Shown piece after piece: positions 27,873 through 41,433 of a stretch of 64,000 bases of DNA. The position numbers and the translations under genes were made by a program. Every line of letters begins with the position of its first letter. Position 1 is the stretch's first letter. This DNA comes from Clostridium saccharoperbutylacetonicum N1-4(HMT) (GTDB lineage Bacteria; Bacillota; Clostridia; Clostridiales; Clostridiaceae): assembly GCF_000340885.1 (NCBI RefSeq), contig NC_020291.1:6139501-6203500 (forward strand). Reading direction: 5' to 3'. Below the pieces are notes generated by a model. The model was not told the DNA's origin, did not search any database, and saw only the letters and a list, made by a program, of their open reading frames with translations.

Positions 27873-29747
27873 TTATTTACTTTGTTCATGTTTTTTAAAA
27901 TATGCCATAATACTGCTTGCAGCCTTATTATCAATGGATTCAGTTTCAAGTAGTTCTTCTAAAGTAGCTTTCTTAATATTATCTATACTTCCAAATTTCA
28001 TAAGAAGCGACATCCTTCTCTTTTGTCCTATATTTGGGATATCATCTAGTATTGAATGTAATGTTCTTTTATCTCTTAAACTTCTATGGTAAGTAATTGC
28101 AAACCTGTGAACCTCATCTTGAATTCTTCTTATTAACTGCATCAAATTAGAATTTCTATTAATTATCAGCTCGTTATTATTATAAATTATACCTCTTGTT
28201 GCATGATGATCATCTTTTACCAATCCACAAACAGGGATATCTATTCCTAACTTATCTAAAACTTCTAATGCTATATTCACTTGTCCCTTTCCACCATCCA
28301 TCATAATTAGATCTGGAAAATTAGAAAACTTTCCATTTGAAAATTTAAGTTCCTTTTGTTGAATTTCTTGAATTTCCTTTAGTCCATGGGAAAATCTTCT
28401 TTCTAAAATTTCTCTCATGCTATCATAGTCATTAGCATTTTTTACAGTTTTTATTCTAAATCTTCTATAATCACTATTTTTAGCTTTACCTTCTTCAAAT
28501 ACAATCATTGAACCAACTGAATCAACCCCTTGTATATTAGATATATCATAAGCTTCTACTCTAAATGGAATATCATCAAGTTCTAGTAATTCTTGTATTT
28601 GCTCTAAAGAGTTTAAATTTATTGCTTTATCTCTTAATATTTTATCCTTAAATTGATCTAGTGTAACTTTTGCATTGCTTTTTACTAATTCAAGCATTTC
28701 TTTTTTTTCACCTTTAATTGGAACCTTAACCAAAACCTTCGAACCACGTTTTACACTTAAAAATTCTTCTAAGGTATCTATTTCATCACTTTCTGGAATA
28801 TAAATAGTTTTAGGCACTTTAGGTGTTCCTCCATAAAAAGAAACAATAAACTGCGAAATGATTACTTTATTATCTTCATCTGCACTATTTTCTATAATCA
28901 AATGTTCCCTTCCTATAATCTTACCATCTCTTAAGAAAAATACCTGGATACAGCAATCTTTTTCATCTTTATAAATATTAATAAAATCTTCATCATTTTC
29001 CTGAGATTTAAAAACTTTTTGCTTTTCAGCTATATTTTTAATTGCTAAAATCTTATCTCTTAAGGATGCTGCTTTCTCAAATTCTAAATTAGTTGAAGCT
29101 TCCTGCATTTCTTCTTTTAATTTATTTAAAAGTGACTTATCTCTGCCACTTAAAATATCCATGATTTCACTTATCATATTTCCGTATTCAGCCTTTGAGA
29201 TTCGTCCTTCACATGGTGCATTACATCTTTTTATATGATAGTTTAAACAAGCTCTTGTTGGAGTTCCATTTTCAGTGATTAGTTTCTTACAGGTCCTTAA
29301 CAAAAATATTTTTTTAATTAAATTAATCGTCTCATGTACATCTCCTGCATTAGGATATGGTCCAAAATACTTATTTCCATCCTTTGCATAATTTCTAGTT
29401 ATAAAAACTCTAGGAAAATCTTCATTAACGGTTATTTTTATAAAAGGATAAAACTTATCATCCTTTAATAAAATATTATATTTAGGACTATATTTTTTTA
29501 TTAAATTACATTCAAGTATTAAAGCCTCCATCTCAGAATCTGTTACTATGTACTCAAATTCAGCAATCTTTTTAACCATTGCTTTTACTTTTTCTGAATG
29601 ATTTTTTGAATTTTGAAAGTATTGTCGCACTCTATTTTTTAATATTTTTGCCTTACCAACATAAATAACCTCTCCAAGGGCGTTTTTCATTAAATAAACA
29701 CCTGGTTTATCAGGCAAAATCTTTAACTGTTCTTTAAAATCAAACAT
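27873..29747 (-). CDS. uvrC: excinuclease ABC subunit C
   Basis: A 624-residue nuclease that makes both cuts around DNA damage marked by UvrA/UvrB. An N-terminal GIY-YIG domain (GVYLMKNALGEVIYVGKAK, about residues 17-35) cuts on the 3' side. A Cys-containing linker and UVR domain (LEFEKAASLRDKI) bind UvrB. The RNase H-like domain (EAYDISNIQGVDSVGSM; DGGKGQVNIA) cuts on the 5' side, and helix-hairpin-helix motifs (IPNIGQKRRMSLLMKFG) end the protein. The start chosen is the ATG at 29745-29747 behind GAGGAG; the extra 26 codons upstream are not family-like. uvrA and uvrB are in the same window but not adjacent. Confidence 0.97.
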   Translation of the reverse strand: MFDFKEQLKILPDKPGVYLMKNALGEVIYVGKAKILKNRVRQYFQNSKNHSEKVKAMVKKIAEFEYIVTDSEMEALILECNLIKKYSPKYNILLKDDKFYPFIKITVNEDFPRVFITRNYAKDGNKYFGPYPNAGDVHETINLIKKIFLLRTCKKLITENGTPTRACLNYHIKRCNAPCEGRISKAEYGNMISEIMDILSGRDKSLLNKLKEEMQEASTNLEFEKAASLRDKILAIKNIAEKQKVFKSQENDEDFINIYKDEKDCCIQVFFLRDGKIIGREHLIIENSADEDNKVIISQFIVSFYGGTPKVPKTIYIPESDEIDTLEEFLSVKRGSKVLVKVPIKGEKKEMLELVKSNAKVTLDQFKDKILRDKAINLNSLEQIQELLELDDIPFRVEAYDISNIQGVDSVGSMIVFEEGKAKNSDYRRFRIKTVKNANDYDSMREILERRFSHGLKEIQEIQQKELKFSNGKFSNFPDLIMMDGGKGQVNIALEVLDKLGIDIPVCGLVKDDHHATRGIIYNNNELIINRNSNLMQLIRRIQDEVHRFAITYHRSLRDKRTLHSILDDIPNIGQKRRMSLLMKFGSIDNIKKATLEELLETESIDNKAASSIMAYFKKHEQSK

Positions 29748-30001
29748 ATAATCTATCTTCTCCTCGCCTAATAACTTACAATTAACAATTGTCATATTCA
29801 AAAAAGTTTCAATGAGAAAGTTCATGTTTCCAAATATACAAGCTCCAATTAAAAAGTTCGAAAAATTAAATATAAACTTTCGCTCCTCACTTCTGGTACA
29901 CTTACTTTTCTTTTAGATTTTCTTGAATTAGTATGTATAATTTTAATTTATATATTTACTTTCTTAAATACATAATATAACGTTTTTGCATATACATAAA
30001 T

Positions 30002-30026
30002 ACCTCAGAGAAAATTACTCTGAGGT
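30002..30026. terminator. hairpin after the penicillin-binding protein gene
   Basis: A perfect 9-bp stem, ACCTCAGAG with CTCTGAGGT, and a 7-nt loop, 7 bases downstream of the PBP stop codon. The T tract on the minus strand is short (ATTTATG). Confidence 0.65.
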
Positions 30027-30032
30027 AAAATA

Positions 30033-31508
30033 TTACTTAAGCACCGCTGATCTTATGAGTTTTCCTGCTATTGGAGCTGCTGCACTTGCTCCATATCCAC
30101 CATTTTCCACTATTACAGCAACTGCAATTTTAGGATCATTTGCAGGTGCAAAGGCTATAAACCAAGAATGAGGTGTAGCGCTTTCACCATTTTTAAGATT
30201 ATAATCCGCTGTACCAGTCTTTCCAGCTGCATTAGTCCCTTGGAAAAAACTCCATATATCAAGTTTTGAATCAACTAGATTTTTCATATAATCCTTTATA
30301 ATAGCTGCATTAGCTTCGCTAATAACTCTCTTATTAACTTTAGGTGAAATTGTTCTAATTACATTGCCATCTTTATCTACAACTTGATTAACAAGTCTAG
30401 GCTCCATCATTTGGCCATCATTAGCTACTGTACTTGCAACCAAAGCCATTTGCATTGGTGTTGCTAAGATACTGCTCTGCCCAATTCCTGATTGAGCAAT
30501 ATTTCCAACCTCCGCTTTTGACAACTTAGGAAAATTGCTTTTTGCTATAGCAAAACCATCTGAATCAACACTATTGTTAAAACCAAAGTTTTCAGCTGTG
30601 GTTTTCAATTTATCATTTCCAAGCTCCATTGCCAAGGTTCCAAAAACAAAATTACTAGACAATCTATAAGCATCTTTTAAATTTATAGTTCCATTTACTT
30701 CTCCATCATCATTACTTAAAGATTGTTTCTCATTAAATACTATTTTTCCTGTATCGTCAAAGGTTCTACTTGTAACTCCAGGCATATTTTCTAATGCACT
30801 AGCAAGAGTAACTGTCTTAAAAGTAGAACCTGGTGGATAAAGACCAATAGTTGCTCTATTAATAAGCGGAGTATCATCTGCACTTCCTGAATTAGCTGCC
30901 TTCATTGAGTTTCCCAAATCATTTGGATTATAAGTTGGCTTAGATACCATAGCTAACACTTCTCCTGTTTTAGGATTTAATGCAACCACAGCCCCTTTTC
31001 TATCTCCAAGCGCATCATATGCAATTTTTTGAAGCGTTGGGTCTAAGGTTGTTATAAGCCCATTACCCACTTTATCTTCATCTTCTTTTCTACTTTCAAA
31101 CATCTTTTTGACTTTATCAAAGCTAAAGTCTTTTGTCAGATTCAAAAAATTATTTGTAAGCTTACTATAAGTTCTTAGTTCCTTATCATAACTATCTTCT
31201 AGACCTGCTAATCCATAAACTGGATCAACATAGCCTAAAGCATGAACATATAAATCCCCATTGACGTAAGTTCTCTTTTGATTTAAAGCATTTACTCTAG
31301 AACTTGTTGTTAATGGATTTTTGTCTCTATCGTATATCGTTCCTCTTAAAACTTCATTTCGTATTGCCCAAAGTCTTTTATTTCCTTGCTCATTAGCCAA
31401 ATTATCAGCCAAAAAAACTTGAAAATATGCTATATAAGATATAAGTGCTACAAAACAAAATAAGAAAACAACCATTACTTGTTTTACACTGTTTGAAACA
31501 TTCTTCAA
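30033..31508 (-). CDS. class B penicillin-binding protein (transpeptidase)
   Basis: A 491-residue bitopic membrane protein: one N-terminal membrane segment (about residues 10-30), a short pedestal domain (RGTIYDRDKNPL) and a transpeptidase domain with all three active-site motifs, namely STFK in YPPGSTFKT (Ser near 228), SSN in YRLSSNFVFG and KTGT in AAGKTGTAD (near 428-431). It cross-links peptidoglycan stem peptides. The start is TTG, with GAGGAG nine bases upstream. Three bases separate it from the SEDS gene upstream, and a FHA gene lies before that. The trio FHA-SEDS-PBP suggests a dedicated wall-synthesis pair under phospho-signalling. Confidence 0.93.
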   Translation of the reverse strand: MKNVSNSVKQVMVVFLFCFVALISYIAYFQVFLADNLANEQGNKRLWAIRNEVLRGTIYDRDKNPLTTSSRVNALNQKRTYVNGDLYVHALGYVDPVYGLAGLEDSYDKELRTYSKLTNNFLNLTKDFSFDKVKKMFESRKEDEDKVGNGLITTLDPTLQKIAYDALGDRKGAVVALNPKTGEVLAMVSKPTYNPNDLGNSMKAANSGSADDTPLINRATIGLYPPGSTFKTVTLASALENMPGVTSRTFDDTGKIVFNEKQSLSNDDGEVNGTINLKDAYRLSSNFVFGTLAMELGNDKLKTTAENFGFNNSVDSDGFAIAKSNFPKLSKAEVGNIAQSGIGQSSILATPMQMALVASTVANDGQMMEPRLVNQVVDKDGNVIRTISPKVNKRVISEANAAIIKDYMKNLVDSKLDIWSFFQGTNAAGKTGTADYNLKNGESATPHSWFIAFAPANDPKIAVAVIVENGGYGASAAAPIAGKLIRSAVLK

Positions 31509-31511
31509 TTT

Positions 31512-32735
31512 TTAGTCCTCCTCTGATATCTTCTGAAGTATTGCAAGTGCAAAAAACATAGTTACTATCGAAGATCCTCCATAACTTATAAGAGGCAGTG
31601 TAATTCCTGTAAGAGGTATTACCGAAAAGACACCTCCGATTATAACTAAAACCTGACATGCTATCATAGCACTAAATCCTACAGTATTAAGCATAGAAAA
31701 TCTATCTTTAACTCTAAATGCTGCCCTCATTCCTCTGTAGAAAAACAAGAAATATATTATCATAATACCAAGTCCAAATACCATTCCCAATTCTTCACAA
31801 ATTACAGCAAAGATTAAGTCTGAAGTATTAACAGGTATAAAACCAGGATATCCTTGCCCTAAACCCGAACCAAACATTCCACCAGATGAAATAGCATATA
31901 GTCCTTGAACTATTTGATATCCTCCAGTGTCAATATATTTCCACGGATTTTTCCAAACTTGAACTCTTACTCTTACATGTGAAAATAAATTATATGCAAT
32001 TACTGATCCTATTACAAACAATACAAAACAAATTACAACATACTTCTTCTTGCCAGTTGCAAGATAAACCATTGTTAAGGCTATTCCAAAAAATATTAAT
32101 GCTGATCCTAAGTCTTTCTGTAAAACCAAACAACCTAGTGCATACATTACCACTAATGCAGGCTTCCAAAGCTGCCTAAAATCTTCTGCTATGTTGCTTT
32201 TATCTTCATATTTCTGCAACGCTGATGCCAAGTACAATATAAAGGTTATCTTTCCAAATTCAGATGGCTGAAATCCCCCTATTCCTGGTATAGTAACCCA
32301 GTTGGTTGCTCCATAAGTTTCTTGGTGTGCTAGCAATGCCATAGGCATTATAACTATTGTCATAATCAAATATATTTTTTCATATTTTCCAAAATCCCGC
32401 ACATCTGGTATAGCCACAACAAGAAAAATAAATGCTATCACTCCACCTGTGAACCATGCTAATTGCTTAATGGCAACACTAGTATCTAATCTATATAATA
32501 CAGCTATTCCTATTACTGCTAATATGCATGCAAACATAATTAAAAATTTATCACCATGAGGATAAAACTTTCTAATTAAGATTTGCGTCGCTGTTATTAA
32601 AGCACATACTATAAGTCCCATATATAAAGCACCTTTATCCACATCATCTTTTAATATTGCGAGATTTGTAAATAATGCCATACATAATAGATAAGTTAAA
32701 AGTAACAACTTTACCTCATCCTTTTTAATCTTCAA
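31512..32735 (-). CDS. SEDS-family peptidoglycan polymerase (FtsW/RodA/SpoVE type)
   Basis: A 407-residue protein with about ten membrane segments. NTSDLIFAVICEELG is the family signature, and GGSS near the C-terminus and the extracellular loop with the GYQIVQG segment also match. SEDS proteins polymerise lipid II with a class B PBP partner, here the adjacent gene. The start is TTG with GAGGTGAT upstream. Whether it serves elongation, division or sporulation cannot be told from sequence alone. Confidence 0.92.
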   Translation of the reverse strand: MKIKKDEVKLLLLTYLLCMALFTNLAILKDDVDKGALYMGLIVCALITATQILIRKFYPHGDKFLIMFACILAVIGIAVLYRLDTSVAIKQLAWFTGGVIAFIFLVVAIPDVRDFGKYEKIYLIMTIVIMPMALLAHQETYGATNWVTIPGIGGFQPSEFGKITFILYLASALQKYEDKSNIAEDFRQLWKPALVVMYALGCLVLQKDLGSALIFFGIALTMVYLATGKKKYVVICFVLFVIGSVIAYNLFSHVRVRVQVWKNPWKYIDTGGYQIVQGLYAISSGGMFGSGLGQGYPGFIPVNTSDLIFAVICEELGMVFGLGIMIIYFLFFYRGMRAAFRVKDRFSMLNTVGFSAMIACQVLVIIGGVFSVIPLTGITLPLISYGGSSIVTMFFALAILQKISEED

Positions 32736-32780
32736 ACTATATCACCTCATTATATACTTACGTCCTTTTAGCTTTTGCAA

Positions 32781-32825
32781 GGCTCAGTAAAAGATATAAT
32801 TTTATAATTAATCTTATACTGAGCC
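32781..32825 (-). other. hairpin between FHA and SEDS genes
   Basis: GGCTCAGTA and TACTGAGCC form a 9-bp stem around a long AT-rich loop, with no T tract. It may be an mRNA processing or stability element between FHA and SEDS, or a weak attenuator. Confidence 0.45.
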
Positions 32826-32874
32826 TCGTTATTTATAGCTATATTTATATATCCAATTAATCATAATACATTTT

Positions 32875-33318
32875 TTATCCTAAGATTTTAAAAATTACAT
32901 TTCCAATTTTTATTTCATCTTTATTTGATAACTTCACTTTACCAGTTATTTTTGTTCCATTTAAATAAGTCCCATTTGTACTATTCAAATCTTCTAAAAA
33001 CAGCGAATCGTTTCTGACTAAAATTTTAGCATGATTTCCTGAGATATGTTGCTCATTCAGTACAATTAAATTATCACCTTTTCTACCTATGGTTAAGTCA
33101 GATCTAATTGGAATAATAGAACCTTCCTTTAACTCTTTCACACTTCCAGAACTCATAATTTCTAATCCATAATTCCCTTTTACAACTGTTGGACGCCTTT
33201 TTTTGCCTCCATTTTTAACATCCTTATACATTATCTTCAATGCATAATATATTATTACATATAGTATAACAATAAAAACTAATCCAAAAATTCCAGCTAT
33301 TATTTTCGAAAAACTCAT
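32875..33318 (-). CDS. membrane-anchored FHA-domain protein
   Basis: A 147-residue protein with an N-terminal membrane segment (about residues 5-28), a basic linker (KNGGKKRRP) and a C-terminal forkhead-associated domain with LTIGRKGDN, ISGNHAKI and LEDLNSTNGTYLNG. FHA domains bind phosphothreonine peptides, usually from PASTA-type Ser/Thr kinases. As the first gene of FHA-SEDS-PBP it probably links phospho-signalling to wall synthesis, as FhaB-type proteins do in Actinobacteria; no kinase is in the window. GAGGTG precedes the start. Confidence 0.92.
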   Translation of the reverse strand: MSFSKIIAGIFGLVFIVILYVIIYYALKIMYKDVKNGGKKRRPTVVKGNYGLEIMSSGSVKELKEGSIIPIRSDLTIGRKGDNLIVLNEQHISGNHAKILVRNDSLFLEDLNSTNGTYLNGTKITGKVKLSNKDEIKIGNVIFKILG

Positions 33319-33537
33319 ATATTCACCTCAATATTTATTCCTGCATAATGGCATATATTGCAATTATCTATATTCAATACTCAATTATAAATCAATGTTG
33401 ATTTTCTTAGAGAATCTTTAAGTTTTGAAAAATTCTTTTTGCTATATAAAATTCACTTTTAAACTTTTCATAATATTTATATACCTTCTTAATGATTATA
33501 CAACAAAAAAACAACTATGACATAAAAAAGTATTACA

Positions 33538-33576
33538 ATTAGATTAACAATTGCATAATACAATTGTTAATCTAAT
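33538..33576 (-). terminator. terminator after uvrA
   Basis: A perfect 16-bp inverted repeat, ATTAGATTAACAATTG and its complement, with a 7-nt loop. It starts 12 bases after the uvrA stop and is followed on the minus strand by a run ending CTTTTTTATG. The rest of the 270-base gap to the FHA gene holds no gene. Confidence 0.85.
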
Positions 33577-33588
33577 ACTTACTTCTTA

Positions 33589-36411
<2,823 letters not shown>

Positions 36412-36424
36412 AACAACCCCCTGG

Positions 36425-36487
36425 ATTCAGTTAACCGTTTGTGCCCTTTAGGGTATCATGTGGACAATTTACAGTTAACAGTTTTTT
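36425..36487. repeat. dispersed CAGTTAACAGTT-type repeat between uvrB and uvrA
   Basis: ATTCAGTTAACCGTTTGTG and ACAATTTACAGTTAACAGTT resemble words at 23121-23154 and 56176-56210. The remaining gap to 36567 carries CTCTTAACTCCTAATTC-type simple words. No gene. Confidence 0.6.
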
Positions 36488-36567
36488 GATTTCAGTCTTT
36501 TCATTCTTATTTTTTACCTTGATTGAGCTGTATAAATTTCTTCTTCCTCAACTCTTAACTCCTAATT

Positions 36568-38535
36568 CTAAGCTTTCAACTCATTTATTATATCTCTAAG
36601 CTCTGCTGCTCTTTCAAATTGAAGATTTTTAGCTGCTAAAAGCATTTCTTCTGTAAGTTGTTTAATCAACTTATCTTTTTCTTTTTTATTAAGTTTCTTC
36701 TTATTATCAACTTTATATTCTTCAACTTCTTCAGCAATTTTTGTTGCCTCTATTACTTCTCTTACCTCTTTAATTATTGTAGTTGGAACAATTCCATTTT
36801 TATCATTATATTCCTTTTGTATTGCTCTTCTTCTTTCTGTTTCTTTCATAGCCTTATCCATAGATTTAGTTATATTATCTGCATACATTATAACTTTACT
36901 CTCAGAATTTCTTGCTGCCCTACCTATTGTTTGAATCAATGAAGTTTCTGATCTTAAGAAGCCTTCTTTATCAGCATCTAAAATTGCAACTAAAGCAACC
37001 TCTGGTATATCCAACCCTTCTCTTAAAAGATTGATTCCAACTAATACATCATATTCTCCAAGTCTCAAATCTCTTATAATTTTCATTCTTTCAATAGTAT
37101 CAATATCAGAATGCATATAAGTAGTTTTTACACCAAGCTCTGTCAAATATTTAGTTAAATCTTCTGACATACGCTTAGTCAGAGTTGTTATTAAAATCCT
37201 AAATCCACGTTCTACAGTTTTATTAATTTCTCCATACAAGTCGTCAATTTGACCTTTTATTGGTTTTATAACTATTTCTGGATCCAATAATCCTGTTGGT
37301 CTTATAATTTGTTCTGCAATTTCTTCTGAATTATCTATTTCATAGGCAGATGGAGTTGCACTTACAAAAACCACTTGATTAATTTTCTCTTGAAATTCTT
37401 CAAATTTTAAAGGTCGATTATCATATGCACACGGAAGTCTAAATCCATAATCAACTAATGTATTCTTTCTAGACCTGTCTCCTGCATACATTGCTCGAAC
37501 TTGTGGTAAAGTTACATGACTTTCATCAATAAACATTAAAAAGTCTTCTGGAAAATAATCTATTAGTGTCTTAGGCGGAGTTCCACCCGCTCTACCATCT
37601 AATATTCTAGAATAATTTTCAATTCCACTACAATATCCCATTTCTTTAATCATTTCAATGTCATAGTTTGTCCTTTGCCTTAATCTTTGTGCTTCTAAAA
37701 GCTTATCTTGAGCATTAAGTTCCCTTAATCTTTCTTCTAATTCCTCTTCAATTCTACCAATAGATTTATCGATAGTTTCCCTTGAAGTAGCAAAATGGGA
37801 GGCAGGAGTTATAGCAACATGATTTCTTTCTCCGATAATTGTCCCAGTTAAAACATCAAATTCTCTTATTCTATCAATTTCATCCCCAAAGAACTCGATT
37901 CTGATACCTTTATTTGAATAGGATGCAGGAATTATATCTAAAGAATCTCCTCTAACTCTAAAGGTTCCTCTAGAAAAGTCTATATCATTTCTCTCATATT
38001 GAATTTCAATTAATTCTTTAATAACTTCATTTCTCTCTTTTTCCATTCCAGTCCTAAGACTTATGGTTAATTTCTTATATTCATCTGGATTACCTAATCC
38101 ATATATACAAGAAACAGATGCTACAATAATTACATCCCTTCTTTCGAAAAGTGCTGATGTGGCTGAGTGTCTTAATTTATCAATTTCATCATTTATAGAT
38201 GCATCTTTTTCAATAAACGTATCTGTTTGAGGCACATATGCTTCTGGTTGATAATAATCATAATATGAAACAAAATATTCAACTATATTATCAGGAAAAA
38301 ATTCTTTAAATTCCGAACATAATTGTGCTGCTAGAGTCTTATTATGAGCTAAAATCAAAGTAGGTCTTTGAACTCGTTCTATTACATTTGCCATAGTAAA
38401 TGTTTTTCCCGATCCAGTTACTCCAAGCAATGTCTGACCTCTATGTTTATTGTTTAATGAGTTAACCAACTTATCAATAGCCTGTGGCTGATCTCCTGTT
38501 GGTTTAAATTTAGACTGTATTTTAAATTCTCCCAA
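36568..38535 (-). CDS. uvrB: excinuclease ABC subunit B
   Basis: A 655-residue helicase-like repair factor: Walker [16 protein letters not shown], the beta-hairpin region [43 protein letters not shown] and a C-terminal UVR motif ([13 protein letters not shown]) that contacts UvrC. The start is a TTG at 38533-38535, giving [20 protein letters not shown], the usual family beginning; GGAGG lies eight bases upstream. A longer reading would place this site inside the gene. Confidence 0.97.
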   Translation of the reverse strand: MGEFKIQSKFKPTGDQPQAIDKLVNSLNNKHRGQTLLGVTGSGKTFTMANVIERVQRPTLILAHNKTLAAQLCSEFKEFFPDNIVEYFVSYYDYYQPEAYVPQTDTFIEKDASINDEIDKLRHSATSALFERRDVIIVASVSCIYGLGNPDEYKKLTISLRTGMEKERNEVIKELIEIQYERNDIDFSRGTFRVRGDSLDIIPASYSNKGIRIEFFGDEIDRIREFDVLTGTIIGERNHVAITPASHFATSRETIDKSIGRIEEELEERLRELNAQDKLLEAQRLRQRTNYDIEMIKEMGYCSGIENYSRILDGRAGGTPPKTLIDYFPEDFLMFIDESHVTLPQVRAMYAGDRSRKNTLVDYGFRLPCAYDNRPLKFEEFQEKINQVVFVSATPSAYEIDNSEEIAEQIIRPTGLLDPEIVIKPIKGQIDDLYGEINKTVERGFRILITTLTKRMSEDLTKYLTELGVKTTYMHSDIDTIERMKIIRDLRLGEYDVLVGINLLREGLDIPEVALVAILDADKEGFLRSETSLIQTIGRAARNSESKVIMYADNITKSMDKAMKETERRRAIQKEYNDKNGIVPTTIIKEVREVIEATKIAEEVEEYKVDNKKKLNKKEKDKLIKQLTEEMLLAAKNLQFERAAELRDIINELKA

Positions 38536-38629
38536 ATGTATCGCCTCCATCTCGAACAAGCATTCGCATATAATTATATTCTACTTGCCCTTAAGTATTA
38601 AGTCAATAAGTTATATTAATTTTCTATAT

Positions 38630-38663
38630 AATAATAAAAGTGGCAAAGCCACTTTTATTATTT
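38630..38663. terminator. terminator after the PDZ membrane-protein gene
   Basis: AATAATAAAAGTGGC, a 3-nt loop and its complement. It overlaps the stop codon of the PDZ gene and has A/T tracts on both sides, separating that operon from uvrB. Confidence 0.85.
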
Positions 38664-40004
38664 ATTTTCTTTATCATCTTCTTTATTATCTTTTATATCT
38701 ATTTTTTTGTGTTCTATACTATCCGATTTTTTTATTTTGCTAAGCACACTATTAAAACTATCATCTTCAATTGGTACCATTTCTTCTTTTTCTACATTTC
38801 TGGGTACTAATAAAATTCCCAGCCTAGTATTTTTATTATGTCTAAAATTAATATCTTTTATTACACCACTAGAATCTTTAATTTTCATTATAGTATTATA
38901 TAAATTTTCCTTTATAATTGCGTAAACTTCTGTCTCAGAATTGATGATCTTATCATTTATAGATAAAACTTTACTTTCAATATCAATTCCATACTCTTTC
39001 ATCTTAGAATCTGTTGAAATTTCTAAAACCACTAAGCCTTCACTATCACTTACAAACTTAGGTACTCCTCTTTCTTCATTCCTTACTTGACGCTTTAACA
39101 TAAATTCATGGGCAGTTGGCATGAAAGCTAGTACTAACATTTCTCCCACAATCCCAATCCTAGTAATTTGAGATGCGGCTATCAAAATTAATCCATAAAT
39201 TAATATGTGCACCCCTGATGATATTGCCTTTCCTCTTTTAGTCTTTGTAAAAGTAACTGAAGAATATCCTAATATTGTGTAAAAAGGAAATATTGAAACT
39301 ACACTGCTTGCTAACAATGCAAGTGCTGAAGGTGATTTAATTGACGGCCACCAATTAGGATTTTGTATTAATTCTGTTGTATAACTTGAAGTCGATCTGT
39401 CAATATTCACTGCAATCATTATAGCTATAGGCAGCACCCAATATCTTCTAAGTGCGTATCCGCCCAAAATTTTACCATTCCTATTTGTAAATACTGGAAC
39501 TGCTCCTCTATCTCCATCTATCATTACTAACACACCCTCTACAATATGAAATACCCCTACAAGAAGTATTAAATAAAGTATATCAATATCTAGTTTTAAA
39601 ATCTGTGAAGATTGTGGTACCGCTATATTAAGTACCTTAATAATAATACTCACAAATCCCAAAATAGCTCCCGAATAAGAAAAGCATATTAACCTTGGCT
39701 TAATAAATGCTAATAATATAGATATCATAAAGAGATAAGATATTCCTGAATTATCACTAAATACTACTCCTAGGCTTGTAAGAATCAAACTTCCGATACA
39801 TCCCCCTATAATCCCTAAAACAAGTTGAGATAGCGTAAGTTCAACAAGTGAATTTACACTACCTCCTAAAATCATTTTTTGCATAGATACTACTTTTTTA
39901 TTCTTCAAATACAATACTATCATTAAAGAAATTAATAAAAAAACTAATGGGGGCGTAACTATAGCACCAGCTACATTTCGCAATGTATATATTAATAAAC
40001 TCAT
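38658..40004 (-). CDS. polytopic membrane protein with C-terminal PDZ-like domain (MinJ-like)
   Basis: A 448-residue protein. About eight membrane segments cover residues 8 to about 300, then a PDZ-like domain follows (LVVLEISTDSKMKEYGID; VLSINDKIINSETEV), then an acidic and basic charged tail ending DNKEDDKENK. The layout matches the clostridial PDZ proteins next to ctpA, and resembles B. subtilis MinJ, a division-site linker. It starts ten bases after the ctpA stop and is clearly co-transcribed. Its position after ftsEX and ctpA favours a role in division or wall hydrolase control; exact function is inferred. Confidence 0.8.
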   Translation of the reverse strand: MSLLIYTLRNVAGAIVTPPLVFLLISLMIVLYLKNKKVVSMQKMILGGSVNSLVELTLSQLVLGIIGGCIGSLILTSLGVVFSDNSGISYLFMISILLAFIKPRLICFSYSGAILGFVSIIIKVLNIAVPQSSQILKLDIDILYLILLVGVFHIVEGVLVMIDGDRGAVPVFTNRNGKILGGYALRRYWVLPIAIMIAVNIDRSTSSYTTELIQNPNWWPSIKSPSALALLASSVVSIFPFYTILGYSSVTFTKTKRGKAISSGVHILIYGLILIAASQITRIGIVGEMLVLAFMPTAHEFMLKRQVRNEERGVPKFVSDSEGLVVLEISTDSKMKEYGIDIESKVLSINDKIINSETEVYAIIKENLYNTIMKIKDSSGVIKDINFRHNKNTRLGILLVPRNVEKEEMVPIEDDSFNSVLSKIKKSDSIEHKKIDIKDNKEDDKENK

Positions 40005-40014
40005 TTTATCCCCC

Positions 40015-41280
40015 CTACTGCAATTTTTCCTCTATTTTTTGAATCGCTGTTTTCAATTGTTCATCTGTATTTTTATCATATCCGGTTTCATCTATACCCA
40101 CAGCCGTTTCGACTTCGAAATCAGGTTTAATTCCTATATTATGAATATTTTCACCATTGGGTGTATAATACTTTGAAATCGTCACTTTAAGGCCGCCAAT
40201 GTTATCTTTAAGCTGAATTGGTAATTGAGTTATCCCTTTTCCAAATGTAGTCTTTCCTACCAATGTTGCAGCCTTATAATCCCTAAGTGCTCCTGTTACA
40301 ACTTCAGATGCACTTGCACTATTTTTATTAACCAATAGCACTAGTGGCATTCCTTCTGCATCACCTCCAATTGACAAAGAATCATACCTATTATCATATT
40401 TATCAATTGTATAAGTTATTATTTTATCCTTTGGAATAAACTGCGATGCAACCTTTACTGCTTGTGATAATAAACCACCAGGATTTTCTCTCAAATCTAA
40501 TATTAAGCCTTTCATTCCCTGACTTTTCAACTGATCAATAGTATTTTTGAAATTGTCAGCTGTATTTTCATCATTAAAAGTCTTTATTCTTATATATCCT
40601 ATTGATTCATTTAACATATTTCCTATTACTGGTTCAGTTTTTACTGTATCACCTACTAATTTTATCTCAATTTCTCCAGCATTAGCTCTTTTGATTGTCA
40701 ATTTTACACCAGTATCATTAGAGGTAGAAATTAAAGCAACCGCCTTATCAATATCATTCCCTGACACTTCAACATCATTGACTTTTTCAATCACATCATT
40801 TGCAATTATTCCTGCTTTATCTGCTGGTCCACCCTTGACAGTTTCTACAACTACTAGTTGTTGATCTTTTGCAGCTACAGTAATACCTATATGTGTTACA
40901 TTTCCATTACTTTCTTTAATTAATGCTTGAAATTCTTCAGGAGTTTTAAATACTGTATATGGATCTCCTAATGAATTTGTCATTCCTTTAATTGCACCTA
41001 CGAGTAATTTATTATCATCAATTTCTCCATCATACTTCTCCAAAAGAGTATCTCTAACTGTAAAAAGTGCTGAATACTTGCTTTTATCATTAATTTGCTT
41101 TGCAGCACTCACAACATCTTGAGATGGCATATTCACTAAAAATATGCCTTTAGTTGCTATATAGTTTCCTGATAAAAATGCAGCTAACATTATTACTACT
41201 AAAAAAAGTGTTACTGGAATTAATCCTAATTTTCTTCTTTCTTTTTTGTTTGCAAATATATATCTTTTTGATTCCTTCAC
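40015..41280 (-). CDS. ctpA: carboxyl-terminal processing protease (S41 family)
   Basis: A 421-residue membrane-anchored serine protease. A basic N-terminus and one membrane segment (about residues 20-40) precede a PDZ domain (GGPADKAGIIANDVIEKVND) and the catalytic domain, with Ser in NKNSASASEVV (about 321-326) and Lys348 in TFGKG. The start is GTG, with AAAGGAAG upstream. CtpA/CtpB proteases trim extracytoplasmic proteins, for example in sporulation signalling. It follows ftsX on the same strand. Confidence 0.95.
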   Translation of the reverse strand: MKESKRYIFANKKERRKLGLIPVTLFLVVIMLAAFLSGNYIATKGIFLVNMPSQDVVSAAKQINDKSKYSALFTVRDTLLEKYDGEIDDNKLLVGAIKGMTNSLGDPYTVFKTPEEFQALIKESNGNVTHIGITVAAKDQQLVVVETVKGGPADKAGIIANDVIEKVNDVEVSGNDIDKAVALISTSNDTGVKLTIKRANAGEIEIKLVGDTVKTEPVIGNMLNESIGYIRIKTFNDENTADNFKNTIDQLKSQGMKGLILDLRENPGGLLSQAVKVASQFIPKDKIITYTIDKYDNRYDSLSIGGDAEGMPLVLLVNKNSASASEVVTGALRDYKAATLVGKTTFGKGITQLPIQLKDNIGGLKVTISKYYTPNGENIHNIGIKPDFEVETAVGIDETGYDKNTDEQLKTAIQKIEEKLQ

Positions 41281-41433
41281 CTATAAAGACTTCCTTTCAT
41301 ATGCATTATACATATAATCCCAATGAGTATCTTCATAGACTTAGTGGATTATTATGTAGAACCCCACGATTTTATGGTGTTAGATTTTATTAATTCATCT
41401 CATTATATTTATCTTTATACTTATTTGCAAAAA

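Noticed and set aside
31405..31659. Minus-strand 84-codon frame between the SEDS and PBP genes
   Set aside because: It overlaps the end of the SEDS gene and the start of the PBP in another frame; composition is Cys/Ser-rich nonsense.
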